The position numbers and the translations under genes are program-made. The notes below the pieces were generated by a model, which did not search any database, was not told where the DNA came from, and saw only the letters and a program-made list of their open reading frames with translations. Positions 18,694 to 28,648 of a stretch of DNA of 64,000 nucleotides are shown here, one piece after another (position 1 is the stretch's first letter; each line of letters starts with the position of its first letter). Origin of the DNA: Cyclobacterium marinum DSM 745 (GTDB taxonomy: Bacteria > Bacteroidota > Bacteroidia > Cytophagales > Cyclobacteriaceae); NCBI RefSeq assembly GCF_000222485.1, contig NC_015914.1:3702001-3766000 (forward strand), read 5' to 3'.

Positions 18694-19794
18694 CTATAGG
18701 TAACTTATAGGATTTGTAATTACATTTGTCAAATAGGTTGCAATATTACTAAATTTTCGTGACAATATATCTTTTAAAAGTTCTTTTGTATAAATTTCGC
18801 TTTCATAATGTCCTATGTCTGTCAATAGGATACTGTTTTCTGCATCAAAGAACTCATGATACTTTATGTCTGAAGTGACAAAAACATCTGCTCCGGATTT
18901 TTTAGCATGATTCAATAGAAATACCCCTGCACCCCCGCAAATGGCTATTTTCTCTACTTTTCGGTTCAGTATTTTAGTGTGTTTAAGCACCTTTAAGTTC
19001 ATTGAGGACTTAAGGTAAAGTAAAAAATCTTCTCCTTCCATTGGTTCTGGTAAACTTCCAATCATTCCTGAGCCTACATCCTGATTTTTATTTTCAAGCA
19101 CCTGAAGGTAATAGGCGACTTCTTCATAAGGGTGGGCCTTTTTTAATGTTTGGATAATTTTATATTCCAGATGACTTGGGAAAATTAATTCAACACGTGT
19201 CTCTTCAACAAAAGCGAGCTTTCCTTTTTCGCCAATGGTTGGTTCTGCTTCTTCTTTAGGAAGAAAACTTCCGGTACCCTCTGATTTAAAACTACAATTG
19301 GAGTAATTTCCAATATTCCCTGCACCTGCTTCAAATAATTCTTTTAGTACATCTTCTTCCTCTCCTTTAGGAATAAAGGTGGTTAATTTGGAAACAATAC
19401 CCTTTTTAGGGGCGAGAATTTGAGGGTTTAACAATCCTATTTTTTCAGCTATCTTCCGATTGACTCCCTGGTTTACTGCATCAAGATTGGTATGGATTGC
19501 ATAAATAGCAATGTCATTCTTGATAGCAGCTATTACTGTACGTTCAATATAGTTTTTACCTGTCAATTGCTTCAATCCGCCGAAAATAATGGGATGGTGT
19601 GCAACAATTAGATTGCATTTTTTTTCAATGGCTTCCTGAACCACCTCTTCCGTCACATCTAGTGAACAAATAATGCCTTTTACTTCTGCCTGAGCATTAC
19701 CAACGATTAATCCTGCATTGTCATAACTTTCCTGATAGGCTGTTGGTGCTAGGTTTTCCAGATAAGTTATGATATCCTTAATCAAATAAACCAT
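18694..19794 (-). CDS. Nif3-like dinuclear metal-centre protein (GTP cyclohydrolase 1 type 2 homologue)
   Basis: A 366-residue NIF3/YbgI family protein. N-terminal part: AYQESYDNAGLIVG and LIVAHHPIIFGGLKQLTG, where the paired histidines bind metal. C-terminal part: DVFVTSDIKYHEFFDAE and DIGHYESE, supplying the remaining His/Glu ligands. The middle (about 135-235) is the extra PII/CutA1-like insertion found in longer family members. The family forms hexameric rings; the physiological reaction is unsettled. It heads the two-gene operon with the zinc-ribbon protein. Confidence 0.9.
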   Translation of the reverse strand: MVYLIKDIITYLENLAPTAYQESYDNAGLIVGNAQAEVKGIICSLDVTEEVVQEAIEKKCNLIVAHHPIIFGGLKQLTGKNYIERTVIAAIKNDIAIYAIHTNLDAVNQGVNRKIAEKIGLLNPQILAPKKGIVSKLTTFIPKGEEEDVLKELFEAGAGNIGNYSNCSFKSEGTGSFLPKEEAEPTIGEKGKLAFVEETRVELIFPSHLEYKIIQTLKKAHPYEEVAYYLQVLENKNQDVGSGMIGSLPEPMEGEDFLLYLKSSMNLKVLKHTKILNRKVEKIAICGGAGVFLLNHAKKSGADVFVTSDIKYHEFFDAENSILLTDIGHYESEIYTKELLKDILSRKFSNIATYLTNVITNPISYL

Positions 19795-19801
19795 ATATTT
19801 G
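19794..19801 (+). promoter_or_regulatory. Candidate -7 promoter element for lpxK
   Basis: TATATTTG matches the Bacteroidota TAnnTTTG -7 consensus exactly and lies 38 bp upstream of the lpxK ATG. No convincing TTTG is seen at the -33 position. Confidence 0.35.
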
Positions 19802-19838
19802 CTTTCGTTTTATTCTCAAAACTACAAAAAAAACACCA

Positions 19839-20909
19839 ATGCGTTTTGTTGATTTTTTACTGTTTCCTTTTGCTTTAATCTATGATGGAGTCACTGCATT
19901 GAGAAACAGGATGTTTGACGTGGGTCTTAAAAAAAGTCAACCATTCGAGGTGCCAACAGTTGTGGTAGGGAACTTAGCCGTAGGAGGTACAGGTAAAACG
20001 CCTTTCGTTGAGTTTTTGCTCAATAGGCTTTCGAGTAAATTTAATTTGAGCGTTTTGAGTAGGGGTTACGGAAGGAAAACCCATGGCTATAGATTGGCCA
20101 CAGAGACTAGTTCTCCCGCAGACATTGGTGATGAACCATTTCAGATTTATTCAAAATATAAGAACAAGGTTTGCGTTGCTGTAGGGGAAGAGAGAATCTT
20201 GGCTATCCCTATGATCCTTGCGGAAAACCCGGTTGTGGAGGCCATTGTTCTTGATGATGCCTTCCAGCACAGATACCTTGCAGCAGATCTAAATATTTTA
20301 TTGACTACTTATCAAAAACCCTTTTTCTCAGACTACCTTTTGCCGATGGGAAGATTGAGGGAGGGAAGAAAGAATGTTAATAGGGCGGATATAATAGTGT
20401 TTACTAAATGTCCACAAAATTTATCAGAAAAAGATAAAAGCATTTACAAAGAAAAAACCGCTGCCTATCTTAATTCGGCAAAACCGATTTACTTTGCAGG
20501 GCTAAAATATGGAGCACCTTATGCATTAGGTAAAGGAGATTTCTCATTGGGTGACAATATTATTTTGGTAACAGGTATAGTAGATCCTGAACCTATTCGT
20601 TTAGCATTAGAAAATAAAGGTAAAAGAGTACTAGAAATATTGGCTTTTCCTGATCATTATGCCTATAAAGCGCAGGATATGGAAAAGATTAAAGGAATTT
20701 ATAAGATTCATTCTGCAAAAAACGTAACCATTTTGACTACAGAAAAAGATGCAGTAAAATTGAAGGACAATAGATTGCTAGAATTGATACCGGATATTCC
20801 GGTTTTTGTCTTACCTGTGGAAGTAGAAATGACACGAAATGAAGAAGAACAACTTTTGAATAGGGTTGAAAGCTTGATTATAAATAAAAATGCTGAAAGT
20901 GAAATTTAA
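19839..20909 (+). CDS. lpxK: Tetraacyldisaccharide 4'-kinase (LpxK)
   Basis: A 356-residue kinase that phosphorylates the 4' position of the lipid A disaccharide precursor at the inner membrane. An N-terminal hydrophobic helix (FLLFPFALIYDGVTAL) precedes the P-loop VVGNLAVGGTGKTPFVEFLL at about 42-61. The family motif around the catalytic region reads VLDDAFQHRYL. LLPMGRLREG and VTGIVDPEP are also typical of LpxK. It overlaps the following porin gene by 20 bp, so the two are co-transcribed and probably translationally coupled. Confidence 0.94.
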   Translation: MRFVDFLLFPFALIYDGVTALRNRMFDVGLKKSQPFEVPTVVVGNLAVGGTGKTPFVEFLLNRLSSKFNLSVLSRGYGRKTHGYRLATETSSPADIGDEPFQIYSKYKNKVCVAVGEERILAIPMILAENPVVEAIVLDDAFQHRYLAADLNILLTTYQKPFFSDYLLPMGRLREGRKNVNRADIIVFTKCPQNLSEKDKSIYKEKTAAYLNSAKPIYFAGLKYGAPYALGKGDFSLGDNIILVTGIVDPEPIRLALENKGKRVLEILAFPDHYAYKAQDMEKIKGIYKIHSAKNVTILTTEKDAVKLKDNRLLELIPDIPVFVLPVEVEMTRNEEEQLLNRVESLIINKNAESEI

Positions 20910-22848
20910 TCTGAGACTCTTCTTCGCACTTTTAGGGATAACTTTTTTGTTATCTGCTCCGATATGGGCTCAGCAACAACGGCCCAATGCACCGCTTACG
21001 GAAGAAGAAAAGAATGAGAAGAGTGAAAACGCCATGAGGTCCGGATTACTTGATGATTCGACTAAAATGGTATATGGGCCTAAAACTTCTCTATATTTTT
21101 ATGAGAAATTTGTCAAAAACAATAAATTCAAGAAACTTGAGCTGGATACCTCTCTTACAGGGTTTCACAACTATGAACCGGTGGCCAATACCTGGTACAA
21201 GTACCAAGATCTGGGCAATTTAGGGACTGCTGCAAGACCCATTTTCTATGATGTACCGGTTCAGATAGGTAGAACCTCAGGTTTTCATGCTTATGATTTA
21301 TACCATAATTCGCCCGATAGTATTAAATATTATGATACCAAATCTCCACATACAAAGATCGAAGCCTTTTTTGGAGGAGGGAATCGCAATAAATTGGATG
21401 TGGAATTTACAAGGAACATCAAACCCAACTGGAATGTTGGTATTGCTTATCATACCATAAGGGCTACAAAAACCCTCAACCCTACCACTAGGGATGACCA
21501 CAATGTTGTCAATGATTCTTACGAAATCTTTACCAATTACAAATCTGAAAATGGTAAGTATTTTTTGCTGGCCAATATCACCAGGATGAAGCACAAGGTC
21601 GATGAACAGGGGGGGATTATCCCTCCTGATGTTGACACCACCTCTTTGTATTTCACCTATGAAGATGCCAAGGTTTGGCTGAGTAATTCGCAAGCCGTTG
21701 ACCTCAGGCAGAATTACCACCTTTACCATGAATACGAGATATTAAAAGGTTGGCAGGCTTATCATGTTTTTGATAAAGCAAAGCAGGCGGTTACGTTTGT
21801 TGCTGATTTAGAAACTTCTGATGCTGATTTTTTTAATGAAAATCGGTTTAATTCTGATAATGAAGACCATCCTTACAGCATAGAAGAAACGACTAACAAT
21901 CACAGTCATTTTTCTGAATGGAAAAATGAATTTGGTTTTAAAGGTGACTTCGGCCCTGTTTACTACAACGCATTTCTAAAGTTTAGGACCGGACGAATGG
22001 CAAGTCGATTTTTTACTTCCAATAACTCCTTTAATGAGTTGTCTCTCGGGGGAGCATTGAGGGGAGAAATTAATGAAAACTGGGTTTTTGAAGCTGAGGG
22101 AGAATACCTAATCCCTGATGGATATAGAGTGAAGGGTTTGTTCAAATCTCCCTTTTTGGATGTTAGTTATACCAAGGCTCTATACAAACCTAATATGATG
22201 CAACAACAGTACAGTGGCAATCATTACAAATGGGACAATGATTTTGAAAGTACCGGTGTAGATCAAATCAAAGGAACCCTGAAAGGAGATTTTAAAAACT
22301 ATAAGATTAGGCCTAATATCACCATCAATAGAGTTAACAATTACATTTTTTATAACCAAGAGATGGTACCGGAGCAGATTTCTGAAGAAGCATTTATGGT
22401 AATTCCCGGATTGGAGTCTCATTTGGTCTTTGCAGGAAAATTTCACTGGCAATCGGAGGCCTATTATACCTTAATTACCGGAGGAGCTGCGGACAAATTC
22501 CGTATTCCGGAATTGTTTGTCAACACCAGGATATTCTTTGACGGGCCTTTATTCGATGACCACGTGTATGTTCAACTTGGAGTAGAAGGTCGGTACAGAA
22601 GCGACAATTATGCGCCCGCTTATATGCCGGCAACCCAGCAATTTTACTTGCAGGATAATTTTAATGTCTATGCTTACCCGGTGGCTGATGCCTTTTTAAA
22701 TTTCCGGATTAATAGAACAAGGGTTTTGTTTAGGTACAACCATTTGAATGCCGGACAAATGTCAAATGAGGGCTATTTTGTCACCCCGGATTTTACCGGG
22801 TTAAAGGGGACCTTAGACCTCGGAATAAGTTGGTATTTCTTTGATTAA
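20890..22848 (+). CDS. Putative outer-membrane porin (Bacteroidota family)
   Basis: A 652-residue exported protein. The signal peptide ends near LLSAPIWAQ (about residue 27), and the mature chain starts with a Gln/Pro-rich stretch. The remainder is rich in alternating aromatic beta strands and ends in GTLDLGISWYFFD, with the terminal aromatic expected of an outer-membrane barrel. It matches the large 'putative porin' proteins found next to lpxK in Cytophagia. Starts with ATG inside the end of lpxK (20-bp overlap), and its stop is 9 bp from the next gene. Substrate unknown. Confidence 0.8.
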   Translation: MLKVKFNLRLFFALLGITFLLSAPIWAQQQRPNAPLTEEEKNEKSENAMRSGLLDDSTKMVYGPKTSLYFYEKFVKNNKFKKLELDTSLTGFHNYEPVANTWYKYQDLGNLGTAARPIFYDVPVQIGRTSGFHAYDLYHNSPDSIKYYDTKSPHTKIEAFFGGGNRNKLDVEFTRNIKPNWNVGIAYHTIRATKTLNPTTRDDHNVVNDSYEIFTNYKSENGKYFLLANITRMKHKVDEQGGIIPPDVDTTSLYFTYEDAKVWLSNSQAVDLRQNYHLYHEYEILKGWQAYHVFDKAKQAVTFVADLETSDADFFNENRFNSDNEDHPYSIEETTNNHSHFSEWKNEFGFKGDFGPVYYNAFLKFRTGRMASRFFTSNNSFNELSLGGALRGEINENWVFEAEGEYLIPDGYRVKGLFKSPFLDVSYTKALYKPNMMQQQYSGNHYKWDNDFESTGVDQIKGTLKGDFKNYKIRPNITINRVNNYIFYNQEMVPEQISEEAFMVIPGLESHLVFAGKFHWQSEAYYTLITGGAADKFRIPELFVNTRIFFDGPLFDDHVYVQLGVEGRYRSDNYAPAYMPATQQFYLQDNFNVYAYPVADAFLNFRINRTRVLFRYNHLNAGQMSNEGYFVTPDFTGLKGTLDLGISWYFFD

Positions 22849-22857
22849 TTTGCAAAT

Positions 22858-23469
22858 ATGGCTTGGCAAGAATCGACAAAAAATAAAATGTTAAGGTTGG
22901 AGTTGCCCACCGACCCAAGGTGGGTAGATATAGCAAGCATTAGTTTGGAAGCAATTCTAGTGGATCATGCTTATTGTGAACAAAAAGCAGCTTCTTCTTG
23001 CATTTCCCTGATCATTAAATTTCCTGAATTCGATGAAATGGTTGATGTGCTCACCCCGGTGGTAGCAGAGGAATGGCAACATTTCGAATCGGTAATGCAG
23101 CAAATAAGAAAGCGTGGATTCAAGTTTGGTTTTCCCAGAAAGGATAATTATGTTGCTCAACTTCAGTCTTTTGTTCGCAAGGGAGGGAGCCGCAAAGACC
23201 AAGTGTCAGAGTTACTACTGATGAATGCACTTATAGAAGCCAGATCTTGTGAGCGTTTTAAGCTTTTATCTAAAAACCTTGAAGATAAGGAATTGTCTGT
23301 TTTTTATCATGAGCTGATGATATCCGAAGCAGGGCATTATGTGAATTTTATTCAACTGGCGAAAAAGTATCAGGACCCAGAAAAGGTGGAAAATCGCTGG
23401 CAGGAGTGGTTAAATCATGAAAAGAATGTAATGAAAGACCTGGAGATAAGAGGAGACCGCATGCACTAA
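22858..23469 (+). CDS. miaE: tRNA-(ms2io6A)-hydroxylase (MiaE)
   Basis: A 203-residue diiron ferritin-like enzyme that hydroxylates the isoprenyl group of ms2i6A37 in tRNA. The diiron ligands appear as Glu in ISLEAILVDHAYCEQKAA, ExxH in VAEEWQHFE, Glu in IEARSCERF, and ExxH in SEAGHYVNF. Length is close to the short MiaE forms. It follows the porin gene by 9 bp and is probably the last gene of the lpxK operon. The presence of miaE implies that MiaA/MiaB modification exists in this cell, though those genes are not in the window. Confidence 0.9.
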   Translation: MAWQESTKNKMLRLELPTDPRWVDIASISLEAILVDHAYCEQKAASSCISLIIKFPEFDEMVDVLTPVVAEEWQHFESVMQQIRKRGFKFGFPRKDNYVAQLQSFVRKGGSRKDQVSELLLMNALIEARSCERFKLLSKNLEDKELSVFYHELMISEAGHYVNFIQLAKKYQDPEKVENRWQEWLNHEKNVMKDLEIRGDRMH

Positions 23470-23582
23470 AGATCATTTGTCAATCAGATTGTAATAAGCA
23501 ATGTATTGACTATAAAGGTTTGTGCTAATGTATGTTAGTAAGTTCACGAAATGGTCAGAGAATTTCTAAAGAAGATGAATGC

Positions 23583-23637
23583 TAGCCTTCTTGAAAACAA
23601 TTAAAAACCTTTGATTTCTTTTTAAGAAGGCTATTTA
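23583..23637 (+). terminator. Hairpin downstream of miaE
   Basis: TAGCCTTCTT (23583-23592) and AAGAAGGCTA (23624-23633) form a perfect 10-bp stem around a 31-base loop, followed by a short T-rich tail. It lies 113 bp after miaE and upstream of the ABC permease, so it plausibly closes the lpxK operon. Confidence 0.6.
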
Positions 23638-23698
23638 TAGTTAATATTAATGTCAAAGAGGGGGATAAAATTTATTATTGCCCACATACGGACAATCC

Positions 23699-24943
23699 AT
23701 GAATCTGCTCGAAAATATAAGAGAAGCATTTAGATCGGTAAAATCTAACTTACTGAGAACCATTTTAACAGGTTTGATCATTGCCATTGGTATCACCTCA
23801 TTGGTAGGGATGCTCACTGCCATTGATGCCATGAAGGCCCAAATAGAGGAAAGCCTATCCGGATTTGGGGCCAATAATTTTGATGTTAGAAGTAAGGGTT
23901 TTTCTGGAGGCAGGGCAAGATCATCGGGAATTGCACCCAAAAATTATCCCAACATTACCTATAGGGAGGCTACCGAATTTAAGGAGAGGTACAATGAGAG
24001 AGGTGTGTCCTCAATTACTACTTTTGTATCAGGTTCTGCTGAAGTAAAGAAAGGATCAAAGAAAACCAATCCCAACAGTCGGATAATTGGGGGCGACGAT
24101 AATTATTTTTTAATCAAAGGAGTGGCGATAGAAAAGGGTAGGAATTTCAGTAATGTAGAGTTATCCTATGGCAATAATGTCTGTGTGATAGGAACTGAAA
24201 TTCAGCAGACACTATTTGACGATACAGAAGATCCAATCAATCAATACATCTCATTTTATGGAAGGCGATATACCATTGTTGGTATCATGGAAAAGCAAGG
24301 AGGGGTTGGAGGTGATTCGGGAGCAGATAGGGCCATTATAATTCCTATTCTTAATGCCAGAAACCTGGATAGCAGAGGGAGTTTTCGCTATACCATTACC
24401 ATCGCAGGACAGGATCCTTTGAGGTTACAATATGAAATGGGGCAAGCCACAGGTATCATGCGGTCCATAAGAGAAGATGGTGTTGGCATGGAAGATTCAT
24501 TTGAGGTGGTCAAATCTCAGACTTTAGGGGAAAGCCTTGAAGAAATTGCCGGATACCTTAGAATTGGAGGTTTTGGAATAGGTTTTATTACTTTGCTGGG
24601 CGCATCTATTGGATTAATGAATATCATGCTTGTCTCTGTTACTGAAAGAACTCGTGAAATTGGGATTAGAAAAGCTATGGGTGCCACCCCGCTTCGAATT
24701 CGTCAACAATTTCTCATAGAAGCCATAGTGATTTGCGTAATGGGAGGAATTCTAGGAGTGATTATGGGTATTGGGATAGGTAATATTGTAGGCAATACGG
24801 TGGGGCCGGGTGGTTTTCTTGTTCCCTGGGTTTGGATTATTTTTTCCTTTATTGTTTGTATTGTGGTAGGTTTAGTTTCAGGGCTTATCCCTGCATACAA
24901 AGCCAGCAAGCTCGACCCTATAGAATCACTCCGTTACGAATAA
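23699..24943 (+). CDS. ABC transporter permease, MacB/FtsX type
   Basis: A 414-residue permease. TM1 is near residues 17-40 (TILTGLIIAIGITSLVGMLT), followed by a MacB_PCD periplasmic domain (about 45-270) and an FtsX domain with three TM segments. SVTERTREIGIRKAMGATPL and SGLIPAYKASKLDPIESLRYE are the classic end motifs. The start is taken at the ATG of MNLLENIREAF. No ATPase gene is adjacent, so its partner must be encoded elsewhere. It is followed 11 bp later by the GMC oxidoreductase; a functional link is not evident. Confidence 0.9.
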   Translation: MNLLENIREAFRSVKSNLLRTILTGLIIAIGITSLVGMLTAIDAMKAQIEESLSGFGANNFDVRSKGFSGGRARSSGIAPKNYPNITYREATEFKERYNERGVSSITTFVSGSAEVKKGSKKTNPNSRIIGGDDNYFLIKGVAIEKGRNFSNVELSYGNNVCVIGTEIQQTLFDDTEDPINQYISFYGRRYTIVGIMEKQGGVGGDSGADRAIIIPILNARNLDSRGSFRYTITIAGQDPLRLQYEMGQATGIMRSIREDGVGMEDSFEVVKSQTLGESLEEIAGYLRIGGFGIGFITLLGASIGLMNIMLVSVTERTREIGIRKAMGATPLRIRQQFLIEAIVICVMGGILGVIMGIGIGNIVGNTVGPGGFLVPWVWIIFSFIVCIVVGLVSGLIPAYKASKLDPIESLRYE

Positions 24944-24954
24944 ATGATTTTAGA

Positions 24955-26643
24955 ATGAATAACAATACGTTTGATGCCATTGTTATTGGCTCAGGAATTA
25001 GCGGCGGTTGGGCGGCTAAAGAATTATGTGAGAAAGGGCTTAAAACCCTTGTGCTGGAAAGAGGAAGAAACGTAAGACACAAGGAAGATTACCCAACCAT
25101 GCATACTCCTCCTTGGGAATTTCCCTTGCGGGGTCAATTGTCACTAAAGGTTAAACAAGAGAATCCCATTGTTTCCAGGTGTTATGCTTTTAAAGATGAT
25201 GCAGATCATTTTTTTGTAAAAGATAATGAGCATCCCTACATTCAAGACAAGCCATTTGACTGGATCCGTGGATACCAAGTTGGGGGGAAATCTTTACTTT
25301 GGGCCAGGCAGGTCCAAAGATGGAGTAAATATGATTTTGAGGGCCCGGGAAGAGATGGCTTTGCCGTAGACTGGCCCATACGGTACGAAGACATAGCTCC
25401 TTGGTACAGTTATGTGGAGCATTTTATAGGCGTAAGTGGCAATAAAGATGGATTGGATACTTTGCCTGATGGGGAATTTTTGCCTGCTTGGGAAATGAAT
25501 AAGGTGGAAAAAACAATTCAGGAAAAAGTAAATGCAGCCTATTCTGATAGAAAATTTATCATAGGTAGATGTGCACACCTCACAAAGCCGGCACCTCATC
25601 ACCAAGCTCAAGGTAGAGGCCAATGCATGGCAAGAAGTTTGTGTCAAAGAGGTTGCCCTTTCGGAGCCTATTTTAGCTCAAATTCTTCTACTTTGCCAGC
25701 GGCAGAGGCCACCGGAAACCTCAGCATAAAACCCCATTCTGTGGTTCATTCTATCATTTATGACGATGCCAAAGCCAAGGCTACCGGCGTTAGGGTAATA
25801 GATGCTGAAACCATGGAGACTACTGAGTATTATGCCAAGGTGATTTTTGTAAATGCTTCAGCATTAAATTCCAACCTTATTTTGCTGAATTCAAAATCCA
25901 AACGGTTTCCCAATGGTTTGGGGAATGACAATGGACTCCTTGGGACGCATATTGCCTTCCATAATTACCGGGGAACACTTTCTGCAAAAATGGACGGATT
26001 CATGGAGGATTATTACTACGGTCGAAGGCCCACAGCCATCATGATGCCCAATTTTAGAAATGTAAAGCAGCAAGAAATGGATTTCCTAAGGGGATATATG
26101 ACCTTTTATTCTGCCGGAAGAGGGGGTTGGGGTGGCGCAAGAAATGCAGACTTCGGTCCCGGCTTTAAAGAAGCCAATTCTGAAGCAATGCCTTGGAGAG
26201 TTTTTATGATGATGCAGGGAGAAACGATTCCAAAGGCTGAAAACAGAGTGTATTTGGATGAAAAGTTAAAAGATAAATGGGGTATACCTCAACTAAGAGT
26301 GGATGTGGGATATGACGAAAATGATGATTTGTCCCTTAAGGATTTTTTGAATCAAGGGGCCGAAATGCTTGAAAAGGCAGGCTGTAAGGATGTCAAGCAA
26401 AATGACAGTGGACAGGCGCCGGGGCTGGATATACATGAAATGGGAGGTGTCAGAATGGGAAAAGATCCCGAAACTTCCTTATTGGGTAAGTACCATCAAA
26501 TGCATGCCTGCCCTAATGTCTATGTTACTGATGGGGCTTCCATGACCTCCACAGGAACCCAAAACCCAAGCCTAACTTATATGGCTTTTACAGCCAGGGC
26601 GGTGGACCATGCGGTCAAAGCGCTAAAAAGAAAAGATTTATAA
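24955..26643 (+). CDS. GMC family FAD-dependent oxidoreductase
   Basis: A 562-residue flavoprotein. The FAD-binding Rossmann motif is AIVIGSGISGGWAAKELCEK near the N-terminus. The C-terminal GMC_oxred_C domain shows LDIHEMGGVRMG, with the conserved active-site His region, and VTDGASMTSTGTQNPSLTYM. It resembles the gluconate 2-dehydrogenase/glucose-methanol-choline dehydrogenases common in Bacteroidota. No Tat signal and no adjacent small subunit 3 gene are visible, although that partner often accompanies this type. The open frame extends upstream into the permease gene, but the ATG at 24955 fits the family N-terminus. Confidence 0.9.
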   Translation: MNNNTFDAIVIGSGISGGWAAKELCEKGLKTLVLERGRNVRHKEDYPTMHTPPWEFPLRGQLSLKVKQENPIVSRCYAFKDDADHFFVKDNEHPYIQDKPFDWIRGYQVGGKSLLWARQVQRWSKYDFEGPGRDGFAVDWPIRYEDIAPWYSYVEHFIGVSGNKDGLDTLPDGEFLPAWEMNKVEKTIQEKVNAAYSDRKFIIGRCAHLTKPAPHHQAQGRGQCMARSLCQRGCPFGAYFSSNSSTLPAAEATGNLSIKPHSVVHSIIYDDAKAKATGVRVIDAETMETTEYYAKVIFVNASALNSNLILLNSKSKRFPNGLGNDNGLLGTHIAFHNYRGTLSAKMDGFMEDYYYGRRPTAIMMPNFRNVKQQEMDFLRGYMTFYSAGRGGWGGARNADFGPGFKEANSEAMPWRVFMMMQGETIPKAENRVYLDEKLKDKWGIPQLRVDVGYDENDDLSLKDFLNQGAEMLEKAGCKDVKQNDSGQAPGLDIHEMGGVRMGKDPETSLLGKYHQMHACPNVYVTDGASMTSTGTQNPSLTYMAFTARAVDHAVKALKRKDL

Positions 26644-26781
26644 TAATTGTTTGGTTGGTAAAAAATGGCCGATAGTATTATATGATGGAAATCGGATAAT
26701 TTATGATTTACAAAAAATTAAATTTATTTAGTTAACTTACGGTTTAATTTTCTTTTTAACTAGCCTAATAAATAAAAAAAT

Positions 26782-28371
26782 ATGAAAAGAATACTGCTAC
26801 TAAGCTTATTTCTGGCCGTAGGTGCCGGCTTTATGGCTTGTAATCCGGAAGAAACGAAGGAAGAAACAAGACCAAATATTATCTTTATCATGAGTGATGA
26901 CCATGCCTATCAAGCCATCAGCGCTTATGGCCATGGATTGAATGAAACGCCAAACATCGATAGGATAGCTAATGAGGGAGCCATATTTCATAGAGCTACA
27001 GTAACCAACTCAATATGTGCTCCCAGTAGGGCTGTAATGTTGACTGGAAAGCATAGCTTTATCAATGGCAAAGTTGATAATATCCAGCCATTTGATTGGA
27101 ATCAGGATAATTTTCCTAAGTTACTTCAAGCCAATGGTTACCAAACAGCCATGATTGGAAAAATACATATGGATGGTCTTCCACAAGGGTTTGACTTTTC
27201 CATGGTACTTCCGGGGCAAGGGCATTATTATAACCCTGATTTCCTAATCAATGGCGAGAAAAAACGCATAGAGGGCTATTGTACAGATATTATTACCGAT
27301 GCCGCTTTAAACTGGTTAAAAAATGATAGAAAGGAAGATGAACCATTTCTATTACTTTACCATCAAAAAGCACCACATAGAAACTGGAAGCCTGCACAGA
27401 AATATTTGACTTTATATGATGATGTAACCTTTGACCCTCCGGCAAATTTCTTTGATGATTACGAAGGTAGAGGAACAGCGGCCAAGACGCAAGAAATGGA
27501 GATTGATGGCCATGCGCGATGGGGCCATGATTTCAAGTTTCAATTTGACCCTACCAATGGAGATACCACTTGGTTGGTAAATCAGTTGAAGCGATTGAAT
27601 CCGGAACAGTTAGCAGACTGGCTGGCAGCTTATGAACCTAAAAACAAAGCCATGCGTGAGGCAAATCTCAGTGGTAAGGAATTGGCCTTGTGGAAATACA
27701 ACCGATATATTAAGGATTACCTTAGGACAATCAAATCTGTTGATGATGGAGTTGGTGAATTATTGGATTACCTAAAAGAGACCGGATTGGATGAAAATAC
27801 TATTGTGGTGTATACTTCTGATCAGGGTTTTTACTTGGGTGAGCATGGCTGGTTTGACAAGAGATTTATGTATGAAGAATCTTTTAGAACACCCTTGTTA
27901 ATGAAATACCCCAAGGAAATTAAAGCAGGAAGTAGTTTTGATCAATTGGTGCAAAACCTTGATTTTGCCCCTACCTTTTTAGATTATGCCGGAGTAGACA
28001 TACCTGAGGAAATCCAGGGTGAATCTTTTAGAGATGTGGTCTCGGGAAAAACAGATGAGTTTAGAGATGCTGTTTATTATACTTACTATGAATACCCCGC
28101 TGAACACATGGTGAAGAGGCATTATGGGGTGTCTACCAAACGTTATAAACTTATTCATTTTTACTATGATATTGATGAATGGGAATTGTATGACCTTGAA
28201 AAAGATCCTATGGAAATGCAAAGTGTGTATGATAACCCTGCTTATGCGGATGTTCAGAAAATGATGCATGAAAAATTAGAAGAAGTTAGAAAGAAATATG
28301 GAGATAGTGATGAATTAAACAAGCATTATTTGGATGCTTATTTGGAGCATCGTGCCAAAAGAAACAGGTAA
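26782..28371 (+). CDS. Sulfatase, formylglycine-dependent (S1 family) lipoprotein
   Basis: A 529-residue type I sulfatase. The signal peptide ends in a lipobox (GAGFMAC, Cys20), so it is probably attached to the envelope. The maturation motif is SICAPSRAVMLTG, i.e. CxPSR, whose Cys must be oxidised to formylglycine by a maturase not in this window. Metal ligands appear in FIMSDDHAYQ and in YTSDQGFYLGEHGW. The C-terminal 100 residues match the DUF4976 domain (VSTKRYKLIHFYYD...ELYDLEKDP). It probably desulfates algal or other marine polysaccharides; the substrate is not predictable. No glycoside hydrolase is adjacent. Confidence 0.92.
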   Translation: MKRILLLSLFLAVGAGFMACNPEETKEETRPNIIFIMSDDHAYQAISAYGHGLNETPNIDRIANEGAIFHRATVTNSICAPSRAVMLTGKHSFINGKVDNIQPFDWNQDNFPKLLQANGYQTAMIGKIHMDGLPQGFDFSMVLPGQGHYYNPDFLINGEKKRIEGYCTDIITDAALNWLKNDRKEDEPFLLLYHQKAPHRNWKPAQKYLTLYDDVTFDPPANFFDDYEGRGTAAKTQEMEIDGHARWGHDFKFQFDPTNGDTTWLVNQLKRLNPEQLADWLAAYEPKNKAMREANLSGKELALWKYNRYIKDYLRTIKSVDDGVGELLDYLKETGLDENTIVVYTSDQGFYLGEHGWFDKRFMYEESFRTPLLMKYPKEIKAGSSFDQLVQNLDFAPTFLDYAGVDIPEEIQGESFRDVVSGKTDEFRDAVYYTYYEYPAEHMVKRHYGVSTKRYKLIHFYYDIDEWELYDLEKDPMEMQSVYDNPAYADVQKMMHEKLEEVRKKYGDSDELNKHYLDAYLEHRAKRNR

Positions 28372-28432
28372 TTTATGGAGTAAATTCTTCTTGTAACTAA
28401 TTCAAAGTAAACCCTGTGAAAACCGAAATTGA

Positions 28433-28466
28433 AAAGGTATGGAACATCTGTTTCATACCTTTATTA
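28433..28466 (+). terminator. Intrinsic terminator after sulfatase
   Basis: AAAGGTATGGAAC (28433-28445) pairs with GTTTCATACCTTT (28450-28462) as a 13-bp stem with one G-T pair and a 4-base loop, then TTATT. It follows the sulfatase stop by about 60 bp. Confidence 0.85.
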
Positions 28467-28648
28467 GTACCAAAAGGAAGGTGTTTATCCTTTTTAAAGG
28501 TAAAACTAAAGACAATTTTTTGGCACCATGTAGTGAATTGAAAATAAATCGAAATCTTCCATAAATAAAGTTCGGAATTATAGCACCGAACGAAAGACAT
28601 TTTTTACTTTCTCATTTTTGAAGCATTAACAAGTAATGCAACTAACAA

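Noticed and set aside
24832..24954. Upstream extension of the GMC oxidoreductase frame
   Set aside because: It overlaps the ABC permease C-terminus, and the FAD-binding motif starts properly at the ATG at 24955.
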